Assembly: GCA_050258755.1 (NCBI GenBank)
Contig: JBLMZI010000002.1
Coordinates: 197,544-261,543 of the forward strand
Source: JBLMZI01 sp050258755
GTDB taxonomy: Bacteria; Bacillota; Syntrophomonadia; Syntrophomonadales; DTU052
DNA length: 64,000 bases
Reading direction: 5' to 3'
Shown here: in pieces, positions 51,617 through 60,683 of the stretch
How the letters are laid out: the number at the start of each line of letters is the position of its first letter
Position numbering within the stretch: the first letter of the stretch is position 1
Notes under the pieces: generated by a model
What the model saw: the letters and a program-made list of their open reading frames with translations, nothing else
The model's database searches: none
Told to the model about the DNA's origin: nothing
Program-made: the position numbers and the translations under genes

Positions 51617-52717
51617 TTATGGCAGCTCCCTGGCTTTTCCGTTCCGGTGGGATTTCATGATATCAATGACTTCTTGCTCGCTATATCCAGTGATTCTTAA
51701 ATATTCATCCAGCGCGTTGGGGCGGACCGGATCATGTTTCTTCGCCAGTTCGCAGCCCTCTTCACGGGTCAGCAAGCCAGCCCTCACGTCGACACTGGTG
51801 TGGAACGTCGCCCTTCCATAACCCCGCTTCAGAAAGCAGGTATAGTCATGGACACCCGCCATTTTGCACTCCACGCTCTTATAACCTTTATAGGTTCCTT
51901 CTACAACGTCTTCTCTCCAGCCGTAGTAATCGCGGACAAATTCCATCTGTCGTTCGTCGTCCCAGAACATGTAGTCCCCGAGATGAATGCCGATAACCCC
52001 GACGGATTCCAATTCCTCAACGGTGGGCAGCTGGAAGCAGACCAGGTCTTTCATTGTAATGTCTTCATTGACCATGTCATGGGCGTAACATTTGGCCGAT
52101 ACCTTGGTAAAATAGTCCCGGTCGAACTTGGTCACCGGGTTAAAGTAGCTCGCCCGGCCCGAAGACTCGGCGACCGACTCGCCCCAAATCAGGAGCGGGA
52201 TTTTAAACTTCACGGCAATATGGAGTGGAAATGATCCAACCCCGGCGTGGCAATGCCAGCACGAATCCCCAATTTTCTGAAGCGATTCGCGGGCGAGATT
52301 GTTGACCAGTTTTCGGTTCGGTGTGTACATGATGTGATCGACATTGAACTGTTCCAGCGCATTCCATAGGTTGTAACGGCCGGTATCGGAATACCAATTG
52401 TGGCTGAAGGTAACGGCTAGCGGCTTCATCCCGTAGACCTGGGTCATTACATAAAGCTGGAACGTACTGTCTTTCCCCCCACTAATTGGCACAATGCAGT
52501 CATAATTGTCCCCGGCCAGGCTTTTGTAGTGTTCAAGCGTCTTCCGGAGTTCCTTTTCCCGGGCAACCCAATCAATATGCATCTTCTGCTCGGCTGACTG
52601 GCAGGCTTGACAGATCCCCATTTCGTCGAAAATAATGCCTTCCGTGGTTTCCGGCATTAAGCACCGGGTACAGTAATGAAGTTTTCCGTCATACATAGGT
52701 TTTCCATACTCGGACAT
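51617..52717 (-). CDS. pseA: N-acetyl sugar amidotransferase (PseA/WbpG type)
   Basis: 366 residues. N-terminal zinc site with YCTRCLMPET and ICQACQSAE, PP-loop CIVPISGGKDSTFQLYV for ATP, and later CWHCHAGVGSF with more cysteines. The family converts an N-acetyl group on a sugar to an acetamidino group with ATP and ammonia; PseA does so in Campylobacter flagellin sugar, WbpG in O-antigen. ATG behind AAGGAGG. It follows the GNAT gene by seven bases and precedes the amidase. Confidence 0.9.
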   Translation of the reverse strand: MSEYGKPMYDGKLHYCTRCLMPETTEGIIFDEMGICQACQSAEQKMHIDWVAREKELRKTLEHYKSLAGDNYDCIVPISGGKDSTFQLYVMTQVYGMKPLAVTFSHNWYSDTGRYNLWNALEQFNVDHIMYTPNRKLVNNLARESLQKIGDSCWHCHAGVGSFPLHIAVKFKIPLLIWGESVAESSGRASYFNPVTKFDRDYFTKVSAKCYAHDMVNEDITMKDLVCFQLPTVEELESVGVIGIHLGDYMFWDDERQMEFVRDYYGWREDVVEGTYKGYKSVECKMAGVHDYTCFLKRGYGRATFHTSVDVRAGLLTREEGCELAKKHDPVRPNALDEYLRITGYSEQEVIDIMKSHRNGKARELP

Positions 52718-52723
52718 CGTCGG

Positions 52724-53275
52724 TTACCTCCTTGCCTCCCACTCGGAACGCAGCAAACCATATTCAATGATATCGACATACCGATTGTTTTTGTATGCCG
52801 CCTGCCGCCGGGTACCTTCCGCAGTGAATCCCAGCCTTTCGGCTAATTTTCGCATTGGAATGTTTTCGGCGGTCGTTCCGCAGGTAATTCGATGCAGGTT
52901 TAAAGCCTGAAAGCCATGGTCGATCAATAATTGTCCCGCTTCGCTACCAATGCCTTTTCCCCAGGCATCCTTGTCACCGATCAGAAACCCCAAATCAGCG
53001 GTACGGTTGATGTGATGAATCTCCTGGAGCGCTAGATTGCCGACATGCTGATCATCCGATTTCCGGATGATCGCAAGGACCAGCGCATCTTGGGTATGCT
53101 GCGCATAATGAACGAACTCCCGGGCCCGGGCCTGGGGATAGGGATAAACATGGTGCGAATTGAACCGGCAGACCTCGGCGTCATTGAACCAGGTCCAGTA
53201 AGGGCCTTCGGCATCCGATTCCACCAGGCCTCTGAGATAAATCTGTTCGCCTTCTAAAAAAACAACTTTATCCAA
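52724..53275 (-). CDS. GNAT acetyltransferase, candidate PseH
   Basis: 183 residues of the RimJ/RimL-like GNAT type: YLRGLVESDAEGPYWTWFND at the start, DLGFLIGDKDAWGKGIGSEA for acetyl-CoA binding and RITCGTTAENIPMRKLAERLGF near the end. In a pse cluster it is the natural candidate to acetylate the 4-amino sugar made by PseC. The TTG start overlaps the end of the aminotransferase gene by eight bases (SD GGGAGAG). Confidence 0.8.
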   Translation of the reverse strand: MDKVVFLEGEQIYLRGLVESDAEGPYWTWFNDAEVCRFNSHHVYPYPQARAREFVHYAQHTQDALVLAIIRKSDDQHVGNLALQEIHHINRTADLGFLIGDKDAWGKGIGSEAGQLLIDHGFQALNLHRITCGTTAENIPMRKLAERLGFTAEGTRRQAAYKNNRYVDIIEYGLLRSEWEARR

Positions 53276-54575
53276 TAATCTCTCCCCTGTTCTCCCAAAC
53301 TTTCACAAAGGCAGCCGCGACATCATCCAAATCCTCCCGCTGCAGCCATGCGCCCATTAATTCGTGATAAAACAGCTCTTCCTCATACAGTCTTTCAACG
53401 GTGGGACAGATTCCCTTGGCGTAATTTACGGACCCGGAATAGAAGCCGCAGCGGAACGGGCAGCCCATGGATCCATAAGCAATCTGCTGCTGGAACATGG
53501 GGAGAAGGTACAGCGGCTTCACATACCCGCAGCCGATTTTAACCCCTTCGTCCTCACGCATTTCGTTTGGAGCCAATTCGGCCTTGACCACCTCGATAAA
53601 ACGGTCCCGATGGATTCCGGTAACCGCCGCGTCGTATTTCACCGCGTGCACGTAAAAAGAATGCTTGCACCCGGGTCTGATTTTCGCGGGTTCGAGGAAT
53701 GGCAGCTGCCCCAATTGGTCCGATAAATACTGAACATTCCTGATCCTTTTATCGAGCAAATCATCCAGTTTCTTTAGCTGTTCGCGGGCGATCGCGGCTT
53801 CGATCTCGGTCATCCGGAAGTTGAACCCGATCATATTGACCAGGTTGGTTTCACCTTTTGGACCGACAACCGACTCGGCATGGTTCCGAATCAACCGAAC
53901 CCGTTCAGCCAGTTCGTCGTTGTCGGTCGCGATCATTCCGCCTTCACCGGTATGAATATGCTTATGGTAGTTGAGCGAAAACACCCCAATATCCCCCAGG
54001 GTTCCGGCAAAACGGTCATTATACCGGGCGCCGGGTGCCTGCGCGGCATCTTCAATGACTAGAAGCCCGTGCTTTTGGGCCAGCGCGTTGATCCGGTCCC
54101 GCTCATAAGGCTGTCCAAAGATGTCGACGATGACGATGGCTTTGGTTCGTTCCGTGATGCGTGATTCGATCGATTCCGGGCTTAAACAGAAATACTCCGG
54201 TTCAAGGTCGGCGAAAACCGGCACTCCGTTGAATACAATCACCGATGTCACCGAAGCCGACATGGTGTATGGACATACGATCACTTCATCGCCGGGGCCA
54301 ATGCCGGCCGCGCCAACGGCGCAGTACAAGCCGGAAGTCGCCGAATTCACCGAAATGGCGTGCTTCACGCCGTAATATGCGGCCCACTCTTTTTCCAGGG
54401 CTTGTACCTCCGGACCGCCATAAAAGTCCTTGTGCCAGGCGCCAAGATACTTTGATAAAACACCGCTTTTCACGACCCGCAGAGCGGCTTCCTGTTCCGC
54501 CTCCCCGATCGTTTTATAGGCTGGGAACAGCCGTGTTCTTACTTTTTCCCCGCCATGAATGGCTAATTTGGACAT
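53268..54575 (-). CDS. Second DegT/DnrJ/EryC1-type aminotransferase
   Basis: 435 residues from ATG 54575 (GGAGGG six bases upstream). PLP enzyme with SVNSATSGLYCAVGAAGI, VIEDAAQAPGARYND and the lysine in VFSLNYHKHIHTGEGGM. It is longer than PseC, with extra Cys and Tyr rich parts (CGYVKPLYLLPM, GCPFRCGFYSG). It probably aminates a different keto sugar, so the island likely makes two sugars. It overlaps both neighbours by 8-13 bases. Confidence 0.85.
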   Translation of the reverse strand: MSKLAIHGGEKVRTRLFPAYKTIGEAEQEAALRVVKSGVLSKYLGAWHKDFYGGPEVQALEKEWAAYYGVKHAISVNSATSGLYCAVGAAGIGPGDEVIVCPYTMSASVTSVIVFNGVPVFADLEPEYFCLSPESIESRITERTKAIVIVDIFGQPYERDRINALAQKHGLLVIEDAAQAPGARYNDRFAGTLGDIGVFSLNYHKHIHTGEGGMIATDNDELAERVRLIRNHAESVVGPKGETNLVNMIGFNFRMTEIEAAIAREQLKKLDDLLDKRIRNVQYLSDQLGQLPFLEPAKIRPGCKHSFYVHAVKYDAAVTGIHRDRFIEVVKAELAPNEMREDEGVKIGCGYVKPLYLLPMFQQQIAYGSMGCPFRCGFYSGSVNYAKGICPTVERLYEEELFYHELMGAWLQREDLDDVAAAFVKVWENRGEIIG

Positions 54576-55675
54576 GCTAATCCCTCCAATATATGAACTG
54601 TTTTGCGGATGGCGCCATCGGCAATCCGCCATTCCGGGCATCGGTAGGTCCCAGCAGCAACCGCATCCAGAAACGACGCCAGCGCTTCAGGCGACCGAAG
54701 CGAAGAAAGAATATTCAAGTGATCCAGAATAAACGGGTTATCCCGCTTCAAGCCCACCATCAGGCTTGCTGTCGGAATACCCATCACCACCGATTCCAGC
54801 AAAAACATCGAAGACAAGCCCAGAATCAGGTCTGCGGTTTCGCCAACCATGCTCTGGTCGAGATCACGCATTTCGATGATCTCGAAATCCATAGCGGACT
54901 GATCGTTCCAAACCTGGTATTTGCCGGTTTCATCCCGCGGATGGAGTTTGGCGATCAGGCGAATGGAACGGCCGGTTCTCGCCTGCCAACCGCGCAGGGC
55001 CTGAACCACGGCATCAAAGCTCGTGTATTCGTTAAATCCCCAGTAAGCAATTGCCGCTTCCGGCCCCCCATAATCCAGGCTGACCGGCTCGGAAGCAAAC
55101 AGGACCGTGAGCAGATTACCCGGCGTCCCCTTGCGGTCTCGATCCCCGCGGCCGCCATGCCGGGCAGCGATATACTCCAGGTAGGGATGCCCGCTCACAC
55201 AAATCCGGGCTTCCGGAATCCCGCCCGCAATCATGATCCTGCGGGCTTCATCGTCCATGGTCAGAATCCGATTGGGAATTGACGCTGGACTATGTTTTGG
55301 CGCTTCACTCATGGAACCCGGAGGGATAAAACGCTGACTGACATTCATCCACTGATCCAGGATCGCAGCCGATGGAACATCCATGCAGCCTGCGATCCGC
55401 CAGATTTCGCGTTCAGCGTTTCCCTGCGCGCTTGTTCCCGTGACCACAACATGAGGCTTCCAGGATGCCAAAAATTTTTGTATGGTCTCAGGCTGATCGA
55501 ACACAAAGTACTGCTGATAGGCATGTGCCTCGGCCCCAACCTCAGCGTATCGCTTCAAGGCTAGGTCGGTTCCAAGAAGCAGCACTGTATGGCCGGCATC
55601 CCGCAATCCTTGTGCGGTGATTCCGACCACATTCGCTCCGCCTGGATCGTTGGCAAAAAGAAAAAACCGGCTCAT
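54563..55675 (-). CDS. GT-B-like protein of the glycosylation island
   Basis: 370 residues from ATG 55675 (GAGAGGG upstream). The start FFLFANDPGGANVVGITAQGL and the later VLFASEPVSLDYG, KLHPRD and GLSSMFLLESVVMGIPTASL fit a two-Rossmann GT-B fold like that of CDP-glycerol transferases or UDP-GlcNAc 2-epimerases. I do not recognise a named family. A glycosyltransferase or nucleotide-sugar hydrolase is likely. It overlaps the aminotransferase gene by 13 bases and the oxidoreductase gene by four. Confidence 0.7.
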   Translation of the reverse strand: MSRFFLFANDPGGANVVGITAQGLRDAGHTVLLLGTDLALKRYAEVGAEAHAYQQYFVFDQPETIQKFLASWKPHVVVTGTSAQGNAEREIWRIAGCMDVPSAAILDQWMNVSQRFIPPGSMSEAPKHSPASIPNRILTMDDEARRIMIAGGIPEARICVSGHPYLEYIAARHGGRGDRDRKGTPGNLLTVLFASEPVSLDYGGPEAAIAYWGFNEYTSFDAVVQALRGWQARTGRSIRLIAKLHPRDETGKYQVWNDQSAMDFEIIEMRDLDQSMVGETADLILGLSSMFLLESVVMGIPTASLMVGLKRDNPFILDHLNILSSLRSPEALASFLDAVAAGTYRCPEWRIADGAIRKTVHILEGLACPN

Positions 55676-56658
55676 CGGGCCCTCTCCCCGACCGCCGCGC
55701 ACTGTTTCATGGTACGCACCGCATCCGCGAGGTCGCACTGGATCGCCGCGGCACCGGTTAAATACGCATAGAGGTTGTCATAGGCACTGGCCATGGCGGT
55801 GCCCAAACCGGTCAATACCGGCTTGCCCGGCAGCAATTTTCGGTACCCGGCAAAGCGGGCATCCTCGTGAACCTGATAGGATTCCAGCGAAAAACCGGCA
55901 TCGGCAATCCGAAGCCGGTGGTTTTCAAAACAGAGATCCGCTTCAAAAACCGTATACTGACGACAATCCACCGGATTGAAAAGAATCGTCTGATCCCCGT
56001 CAAAGGTCACGGCCAGCCGCAGACTGGGATCGTCTTCGTAACAGTCCTCGATCTGTCCCAGGACCTGGCAGCCGGTTACATCGCCAAACCAGTGCAGAAA
56101 CAGGTTCATCCAGTGGGACCCGTTGTGAACAAACCCCTTGCCGTAAAGGGCCTGCCCGGCCAGGAGCCTGCCCCATTTCCCAGCACGAATGTTCCCCCCG
56201 ATTTCCACGAATTCGGAGACATAGCGGCGGGAGTAATTGACCGCGAGCGCTTTCTTTTTCGCGCGATATAGCCTTTCGATCTGCTCGGATTCCGCCACGG
56301 TTTTGGTCAGGGGTTTTTCAGCAAAAACCAGCTGGAGCGGCCGGTCAGCGAGATCCAACAGCAGCGGAAAATGGGCTTCATCGGCTGCCGCGACCGCTGC
56401 GATATCGATCGGCCCCGCTTGAAACGCTTCGTCCACACTCTGAAACGCCTTTGACTGCCAGAGACTGGCCGCTTCTTCAGCGGCCTTTTGATCAGTGTCC
56501 ACAAAGCCGGCCAGCTGAAAGCCGGGATGCAGCGAAACCGCGTGGGCATGGGTCAGCACCTCCGCACTTCCCGGAGAATCAAAAAAGGCTGAGATTCTCC
56601 CAGCCCCGATGATAAGCACCTTAAAAGGGCTATTGATGGGGTGTTTTCCGTCGTACAT
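55672..56658 (-). CDS. Gfo/Idh/MocA-family oxidoreductase
   Basis: 328 residues from ATG 56658 (GGAG ten bases upstream), which lies inside the end of the preceding gene. NAD motif VLIIGAGRISAFFDS, the EKPLTK segment with the conserved Lys, and the HxxxH-like HNGSHWMNLFLHWFGD. Such enzymes oxidise or reduce a sugar at a hydroxyl position. In similar clusters they act on nucleotide amino sugars before a DegT aminotransferase; the second aminotransferase here is two genes away, so the two may be a pair. Confidence 0.83.
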   Translation of the reverse strand: MYDGKHPINSPFKVLIIGAGRISAFFDSPGSAEVLTHAHAVSLHPGFQLAGFVDTDQKAAEEAASLWQSKAFQSVDEAFQAGPIDIAAVAAADEAHFPLLLDLADRPLQLVFAEKPLTKTVAESEQIERLYRAKKKALAVNYSRRYVSEFVEIGGNIRAGKWGRLLAGQALYGKGFVHNGSHWMNLFLHWFGDVTGCQVLGQIEDCYEDDPSLRLAVTFDGDQTILFNPVDCRQYTVFEADLCFENHRLRIADAGFSLESYQVHEDARFAGYRKLLPGKPVLTGLGTAMASAYDNLYAYLTGAAAIQCDLADAVRTMKQCAAVGERAR

Positions 56659-57382
56659 TCGAAATGATCTCCAACAATTCAGGTTTTCGCAGCAGCAAAC
56701 CGACCACATCTCCGGCGGAAAAATCCGGATTTCCCGGATAGAGCTCGTCATAGATGGCCTGGATCAGGCGGTAATCTTCCAGCGTATCCAACGTGATTTC
56801 CATTTCCGGATGATGCAGGTCCGGCGGCGCGGTCCAGTTGACCAGCCGGAAGGTCTCCGGATGGTGATAGATATACAAAGATACATGCTCATGGTCCTGC
56901 TGGTCATCGGTCAGCTGGTTGACCCGGTCCAGAACGGCCACCGGAAAGACCTGGGTATCAAAGCCACGCGGAAAGGTCCGCTCAATAATATTGGCGGCAT
57001 AATCATACGTGCCGGAATAGAACATTTCGATCAGATAATCAACATGTCGCCAGTCGATCACCGGGCAGTCCCCGGTGATTTCCACGATGATGTCCGCCTT
57101 GGCCGATTTTGCAGCTTTCAAGACCCGCAGCAGCACATCCTCCTCGCTGCCGCGGTAATACGTACAGCCTATTTCCCGGCATAACTCTACGATCGGATCA
57201 TCGGTTGCGTTTACGGTGGTCGCCACCACCACATCGTCCAGATAGCGGCTTCGCTTCAAGCGTTCAACGATCTGCTGCAGCGAAGGCTTTCCGGCCAGAT
57301 CCATCAGCACTTTCCCGGGCAGTCTGGAGGACGTCATCCGGGCTTCGATGGTCGCAACGATTTTCTGATCCTGCTTGAACAC
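56630..57382 (-). CDS. Second SpsF-type cytidylyltransferase
   Basis: 250 residues, related to the protein at 49440-50174: IVATIEARMTSSRLPGKVL, YRGSEEDVLLRVL, EITGDCPVIDWRHVDY. GTG start behind GGAGGAG in the end of the DUF2920-like gene. It lies with the Gfo/Idh, GT-B-like and second aminotransferase genes, so these four may form one sugar branch while the other SpsF serves the pseudaminic branch. Confidence 0.8.
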   Translation of the reverse strand: MFKQDQKIVATIEARMTSSRLPGKVLMDLAGKPSLQQIVERLKRSRYLDDVVVATTVNATDDPIVELCREIGCTYYRGSEEDVLLRVLKAAKSAKADIIVEITGDCPVIDWRHVDYLIEMFYSGTYDYAANIIERTFPRGFDTQVFPVAVLDRVNQLTDDQQDHEHVSLYIYHHPETFRLVNWTAPPDLHHPEMEITLDTLEDYRLIQAIYDELYPGNPDFSAGDVVGLLLRKPELLEIISNVRRKTPHQ

Positions 57383-57387
57383 GGCTA

Positions 57388-58623
57388 TTACTCCTCCGTA
57401 TCCGGACTTTCGATGGCTTCCAGCACCAGTTCCGCCTGGGCCTCGTCCTTGGCTTCTTCAAAGCGCAGCACAACCCGCTTGCCTTCAAAGGCGATGACCG
57501 GCGCACCCGACGCGTAGTCCACAACATATTTGCCGTTGGTCGTTTCAAATTCCAGGTGCACACCCAATTCGCTGTCGCCCGGTCCGGAAAGGGTAATATG
57601 CTCTGGACTGGAAGGATCCATAAACCGGTCTCCAACGAGAAAAATGTGATCAGGGACCATCTCATTGGTCAGCGCATCGGCCGAACTGTGATACTCGATC
57701 ACCTTGCCCGCAGCCTTCAACTGTTCATAGTAAGCTTCCTTGTCCGCGTCCTGCTCGCCATTTTGGAACAGGACCAACCGGGTGTCCCCTGCCGGGGTAT
57801 AACGCTGAAGATCCCGGATCTCGAGCATGTCCTCGGTAACATAATAGGCTGCATCCTTTTCGAAGCCGTAGTAGGGCTGCATTTCGATAAAAATACGCAC
57901 CTTGGAGCCGTCGTCAGCCTGAAGCCAGCGTTTTTCCATTCTTCTGCCCACTTCCGAAATCTCGGATAACGTTACGCTCAGCGGGGCATTGTCGCTGATG
58001 ATCAGACCGAAGGTGTGCGGCGCGAACCGCTGGCACATCCCGAGAATGTGCCCGCCATCCGCCGCACCGTAAGCGTAGACCCTTGACCAATTCAGCGTGA
58101 TGTTGTCCTGCAGGCAGAGCTGCTTGAGCACCCCGAGGCTCCACAGGCAGTCGATTGCCTGAATATATCCAAAATCGTGGCAGTCTTTCCAGACTTCAAA
58201 GGTCCGCAGTTCGTTGACCTTGATCCCATGAACGGTTAAATCCTGCCCGTTAAAGAGCTTCATGATCGGGCCGGGATTGGATGGCGCCTCAGTTGGCTGC
58301 ATCTCCGGCGGAAGCATCTGCCGCAGTTGTTCCATGGTTTCCACCGAAACCGTATATTCCCCGGATCCTGGTTTAACCCGCCATCCCGCACCGATATAGT
58401 TCAACCCGAGACAAACCAGATTGTACCGTTCCGCCAGCGAAGCCCGAAGGTTTCGCCAGTATTCCGCATCGGCCATTCCGTCGCTTCCCTGAATCACCAG
58501 CATAATTCCGGTATCCGGAGTGATGCCGGCATCAGGCGCCTTGATGTACATGACAAATTTCCTGCGATGACCAAATTCGTTCGGGTGACCATTCACTGTG
58601 TACTGTTGTTCAATTTCCCACAT
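57388..58623 (-). CDS. Alpha/beta-hydrolase-like protein, DUF2920-type
   Basis: 411 residues from ATG 58623 (AGGAG seven bases upstream). The first part, IMLVIQGSDGMADAEYW and LVCLGLNYIGAGWRV, and the YAYGAADGGHILGMCQRFAPH segment resemble a hydrolase fold with a changed nucleophile elbow (GAADGG in place of GxSxG). The C-terminal 90 residues form a separate beta-rich part. It resembles the Campylobacter flagellin-locus family known as DUF2920 (617 family) by layout and context; this is from memory. It begins directly after the maf stop. Confidence 0.6.
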   Translation of the reverse strand: MWEIEQQYTVNGHPNEFGHRRKFVMYIKAPDAGITPDTGIMLVIQGSDGMADAEYWRNLRASLAERYNLVCLGLNYIGAGWRVKPGSGEYTVSVETMEQLRQMLPPEMQPTEAPSNPGPIMKLFNGQDLTVHGIKVNELRTFEVWKDCHDFGYIQAIDCLWSLGVLKQLCLQDNITLNWSRVYAYGAADGGHILGMCQRFAPHTFGLIISDNAPLSVTLSEISEVGRRMEKRWLQADDGSKVRIFIEMQPYYGFEKDAAYYVTEDMLEIRDLQRYTPAGDTRLVLFQNGEQDADKEAYYEQLKAAGKVIEYHSSADALTNEMVPDHIFLVGDRFMDPSSPEHITLSGPGDSELGVHLEFETTNGKYVVDYASGAPVIAFEGKRVVLRFEEAKDEAQAELVLEAIESPDTEE

Positions 58624-58624
58624 A

Positions 58625-60469
58625 TTATTGCTCCTGTTGTATTGGTTTAGAATAATCGCTTTCAATTTCCGCGCAGATTTCGCGCAGTGTGTACATACAA
58701 ATCTCCGCAGATTGCTTCAGGTTTTCATAAAACTGCTTACAGATTTTTTTAAAGGCATCGACATCTTCCTCTTTGATTAATTGGCCGTAACTGCCAAGCC
58801 GGGTAATGATGTTGGTCGTAACCGACTGGATCACGAATGACGATTTGGGATTGGTGCCGATTTGGCCGAAGACTTCGTTCAAGATGTCCTGGTACTTCAT
58901 AGCCAGGTCGCGCCAGGTCAGTTCCGGGTCTTTATCCATATCGAAAAGCCGGTCCTGGACCCCTTCCAGGTATTCAATCAGGCTAAGGAATTCTTTCTCG
59001 AAAACCTTGATTTCCCGGGTGGAATAGCCGATTTCAACCACGGGAGGCTCATCGAGTACGTCCTGTATTGCAGAAATGGATTGATGTGCGATATACTGAT
59101 CAATCGTTTCCCGCAGGGTCATGATCTTCGTGCCTTCAATTCTCGCGCCGCCCTCGGTCGCATCAATGCACAGCCCCTTGTAACTGCGCAGCGCAATCAC
59201 GAACCAATCGCGGAAAACCCGCAGCATAACCGTGGTTTTGATCGGGTTCCCATCATAATCCTCGATCCAGACTTCACCGGACATATCCTCTTCGCCCCGG
59301 TTTCCCGACCGGCTGCCGCTGGCGTAGTACCGTTCACCCGCGAACGCCAAATCCTGTCCGATCAGAACGATCGGGTCGCACCCCAATACCTCGGCGGTGG
59401 AATATGCCAGATGGGAAACCGATAACCCTGTATTCAGAGCGCCTTTGCTCCCATAGGTCTCATCGAGCCACCGGCTCAGGGGTTCCGTGGTGCGATAGGC
59501 GATCAGATGCCGATCGGGAAACGCCTCAAAAACCCTGGGATCGATGACGTTCAGGCCAACCAGCCAGGTCTCGTCTGGAATCTCGGTATCCCGGTAAAAA
59601 CGATCCCAGACTTCGGTGATCCGCTCAATTGAAAAAACCATATCAGGAACGATTCCCTTTTTTATCAGATTCGGGAACGTGGTGTCGTTGGAAAGGATCA
59701 AAGCCTTTCCCTTAACCTCACGCAGTAAATCAACGTTTTTATCGAGCGAGGGACCGGCCGAAACGATTATGGCCGGCTTGCCCTGGTATTTTCCCGCAAG
59801 CTGCTGAACCCCGGGAGACTCAACCATATACTTGATATTCCTGAAGGAGTTCTTCACGCCGTCCATGGTGTCTTCCACCGAGTTTCCCAGGGACTGGTAC
59901 CGGTATTTGGCATATTGGACGGCTTTATCCATGATTTGCTTGTACTCGCTGCCACGGTACCGTTCAAAGCCGGGCAGCATGATCACGTTTAGTTTCCCGA
60001 GCGAAAAGAAAACTTTTGACTGCAGTAATGCTTCCGTATCTGTCAGCAGGGTTTCAATGTCGCCGACCATGAACACAAAATACGGCCAAATCAGCGCTTC
60101 CCCAGCTACGTTGGTATGTAGAAACAGGTCAAACAGGTTCAGGTCGGTTTCGACAATCACAGTAATGAAGCCCCGGTGCCTGAGATTCAGCATTTTCATG
60201 ATATGATAGCCCAGCCCGGTGCCCAGAATCCATACGCTGCTAACTTCACGCACATCAAGGCGCTTTATGATCCGATCCGCCTCTTCCATCGGATCATACG
60301 AGCTGTGGAGGAAGTACTGGCCATTTTCATCGGAAAGGGCTATCGTCGGCTGATTCGGTACTTTGGTGTCTCGAACCGTAACACCGGTCATCTTTGCATT
60401 CTTTAACCGATAATGGATATGCGGGTATCGGGTTTCCAGGATCTTCAGATTGTTTTCGTACGTGTTCAT
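58625..60469 (-). CDS. maf: Motility-associated glycosyltransferase (Maf, DUF115)
   Basis: 614 residues. The central domain carries PAIIVSAGPSLDKNVDLL (about residue 230), NDTTFPNLIKKGIVPDMVFSI and DPIVLIGQDLAFAGERYYASG, the marks of the DUF115/MAF_flag10 family. The C-terminal 150 residues are helical. Maf proteins move activated pseudaminic or legionaminic acid onto Ser/Thr of flagellin before export. The ATG follows GGGAGG. The gene starts the glycosylation run from a sigma-28 promoter and lies right after the flagellin genes it serves. Confidence 0.92.
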   Translation of the reverse strand: MNTYENNLKILETRYPHIHYRLKNAKMTGVTVRDTKVPNQPTIALSDENGQYFLHSSYDPMEEADRIIKRLDVREVSSVWILGTGLGYHIMKMLNLRHRGFITVIVETDLNLFDLFLHTNVAGEALIWPYFVFMVGDIETLLTDTEALLQSKVFFSLGKLNVIMLPGFERYRGSEYKQIMDKAVQYAKYRYQSLGNSVEDTMDGVKNSFRNIKYMVESPGVQQLAGKYQGKPAIIVSAGPSLDKNVDLLREVKGKALILSNDTTFPNLIKKGIVPDMVFSIERITEVWDRFYRDTEIPDETWLVGLNVIDPRVFEAFPDRHLIAYRTTEPLSRWLDETYGSKGALNTGLSVSHLAYSTAEVLGCDPIVLIGQDLAFAGERYYASGSRSGNRGEEDMSGEVWIEDYDGNPIKTTVMLRVFRDWFVIALRSYKGLCIDATEGGARIEGTKIMTLRETIDQYIAHQSISAIQDVLDEPPVVEIGYSTREIKVFEKEFLSLIEYLEGVQDRLFDMDKDPELTWRDLAMKYQDILNEVFGQIGTNPKSSFVIQSVTTNIITRLGSYGQLIKEEDVDAFKKICKQFYENLKQSAEICMYTLREICAEIESDYSKPIQQEQ

Positions 60470-60518
60470 CGACAGCCTCCCTGCACTCCTTCTTGCGCAA
60501 ATCTTTGCTCATTAGGTA

Positions 60519-60546
60519 TTATCGACGATCTCGATCAACAAATTTA
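60519..60546 (-). promoter_or_regulatory. Sigma-28 promoter of maf and the glycosylation run
   Basis: Minus strand TAAA, 16-base spacer, GTCGATAA: perfect -35 core and seven of eight matches to GCCGATAA. Start point would be about 40 bases before the maf ATG. Confidence 0.85.
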
Positions 60547-60657
60547 GTGATTTAGGATCATTTCGTTTTCAGGCTCGGTCTTTTCTTCATATTGACCGTT
60601 TGCGGCAGGCACGTCCAGATACGCTTCACTGCCAACCTTGCCGCTTTTTTCATGCGG
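60544..60657 (-). pseudogene. Possible 3' remnant of a lost gene
   Basis: A 37-codon frame with gene-like codon use ends in TAA at 60546-60544 (tail ENEMILNH). It has no start codon after an upstream TGA at 60660. It lies between the flagellin terminator and maf. The maf promoter -35 overlaps its stop. It may be the decayed end of a former gene. Confidence 0.3.
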
Positions 60658-60683
60658 TCAGCTTGCTTTCGGCATAAATGATA

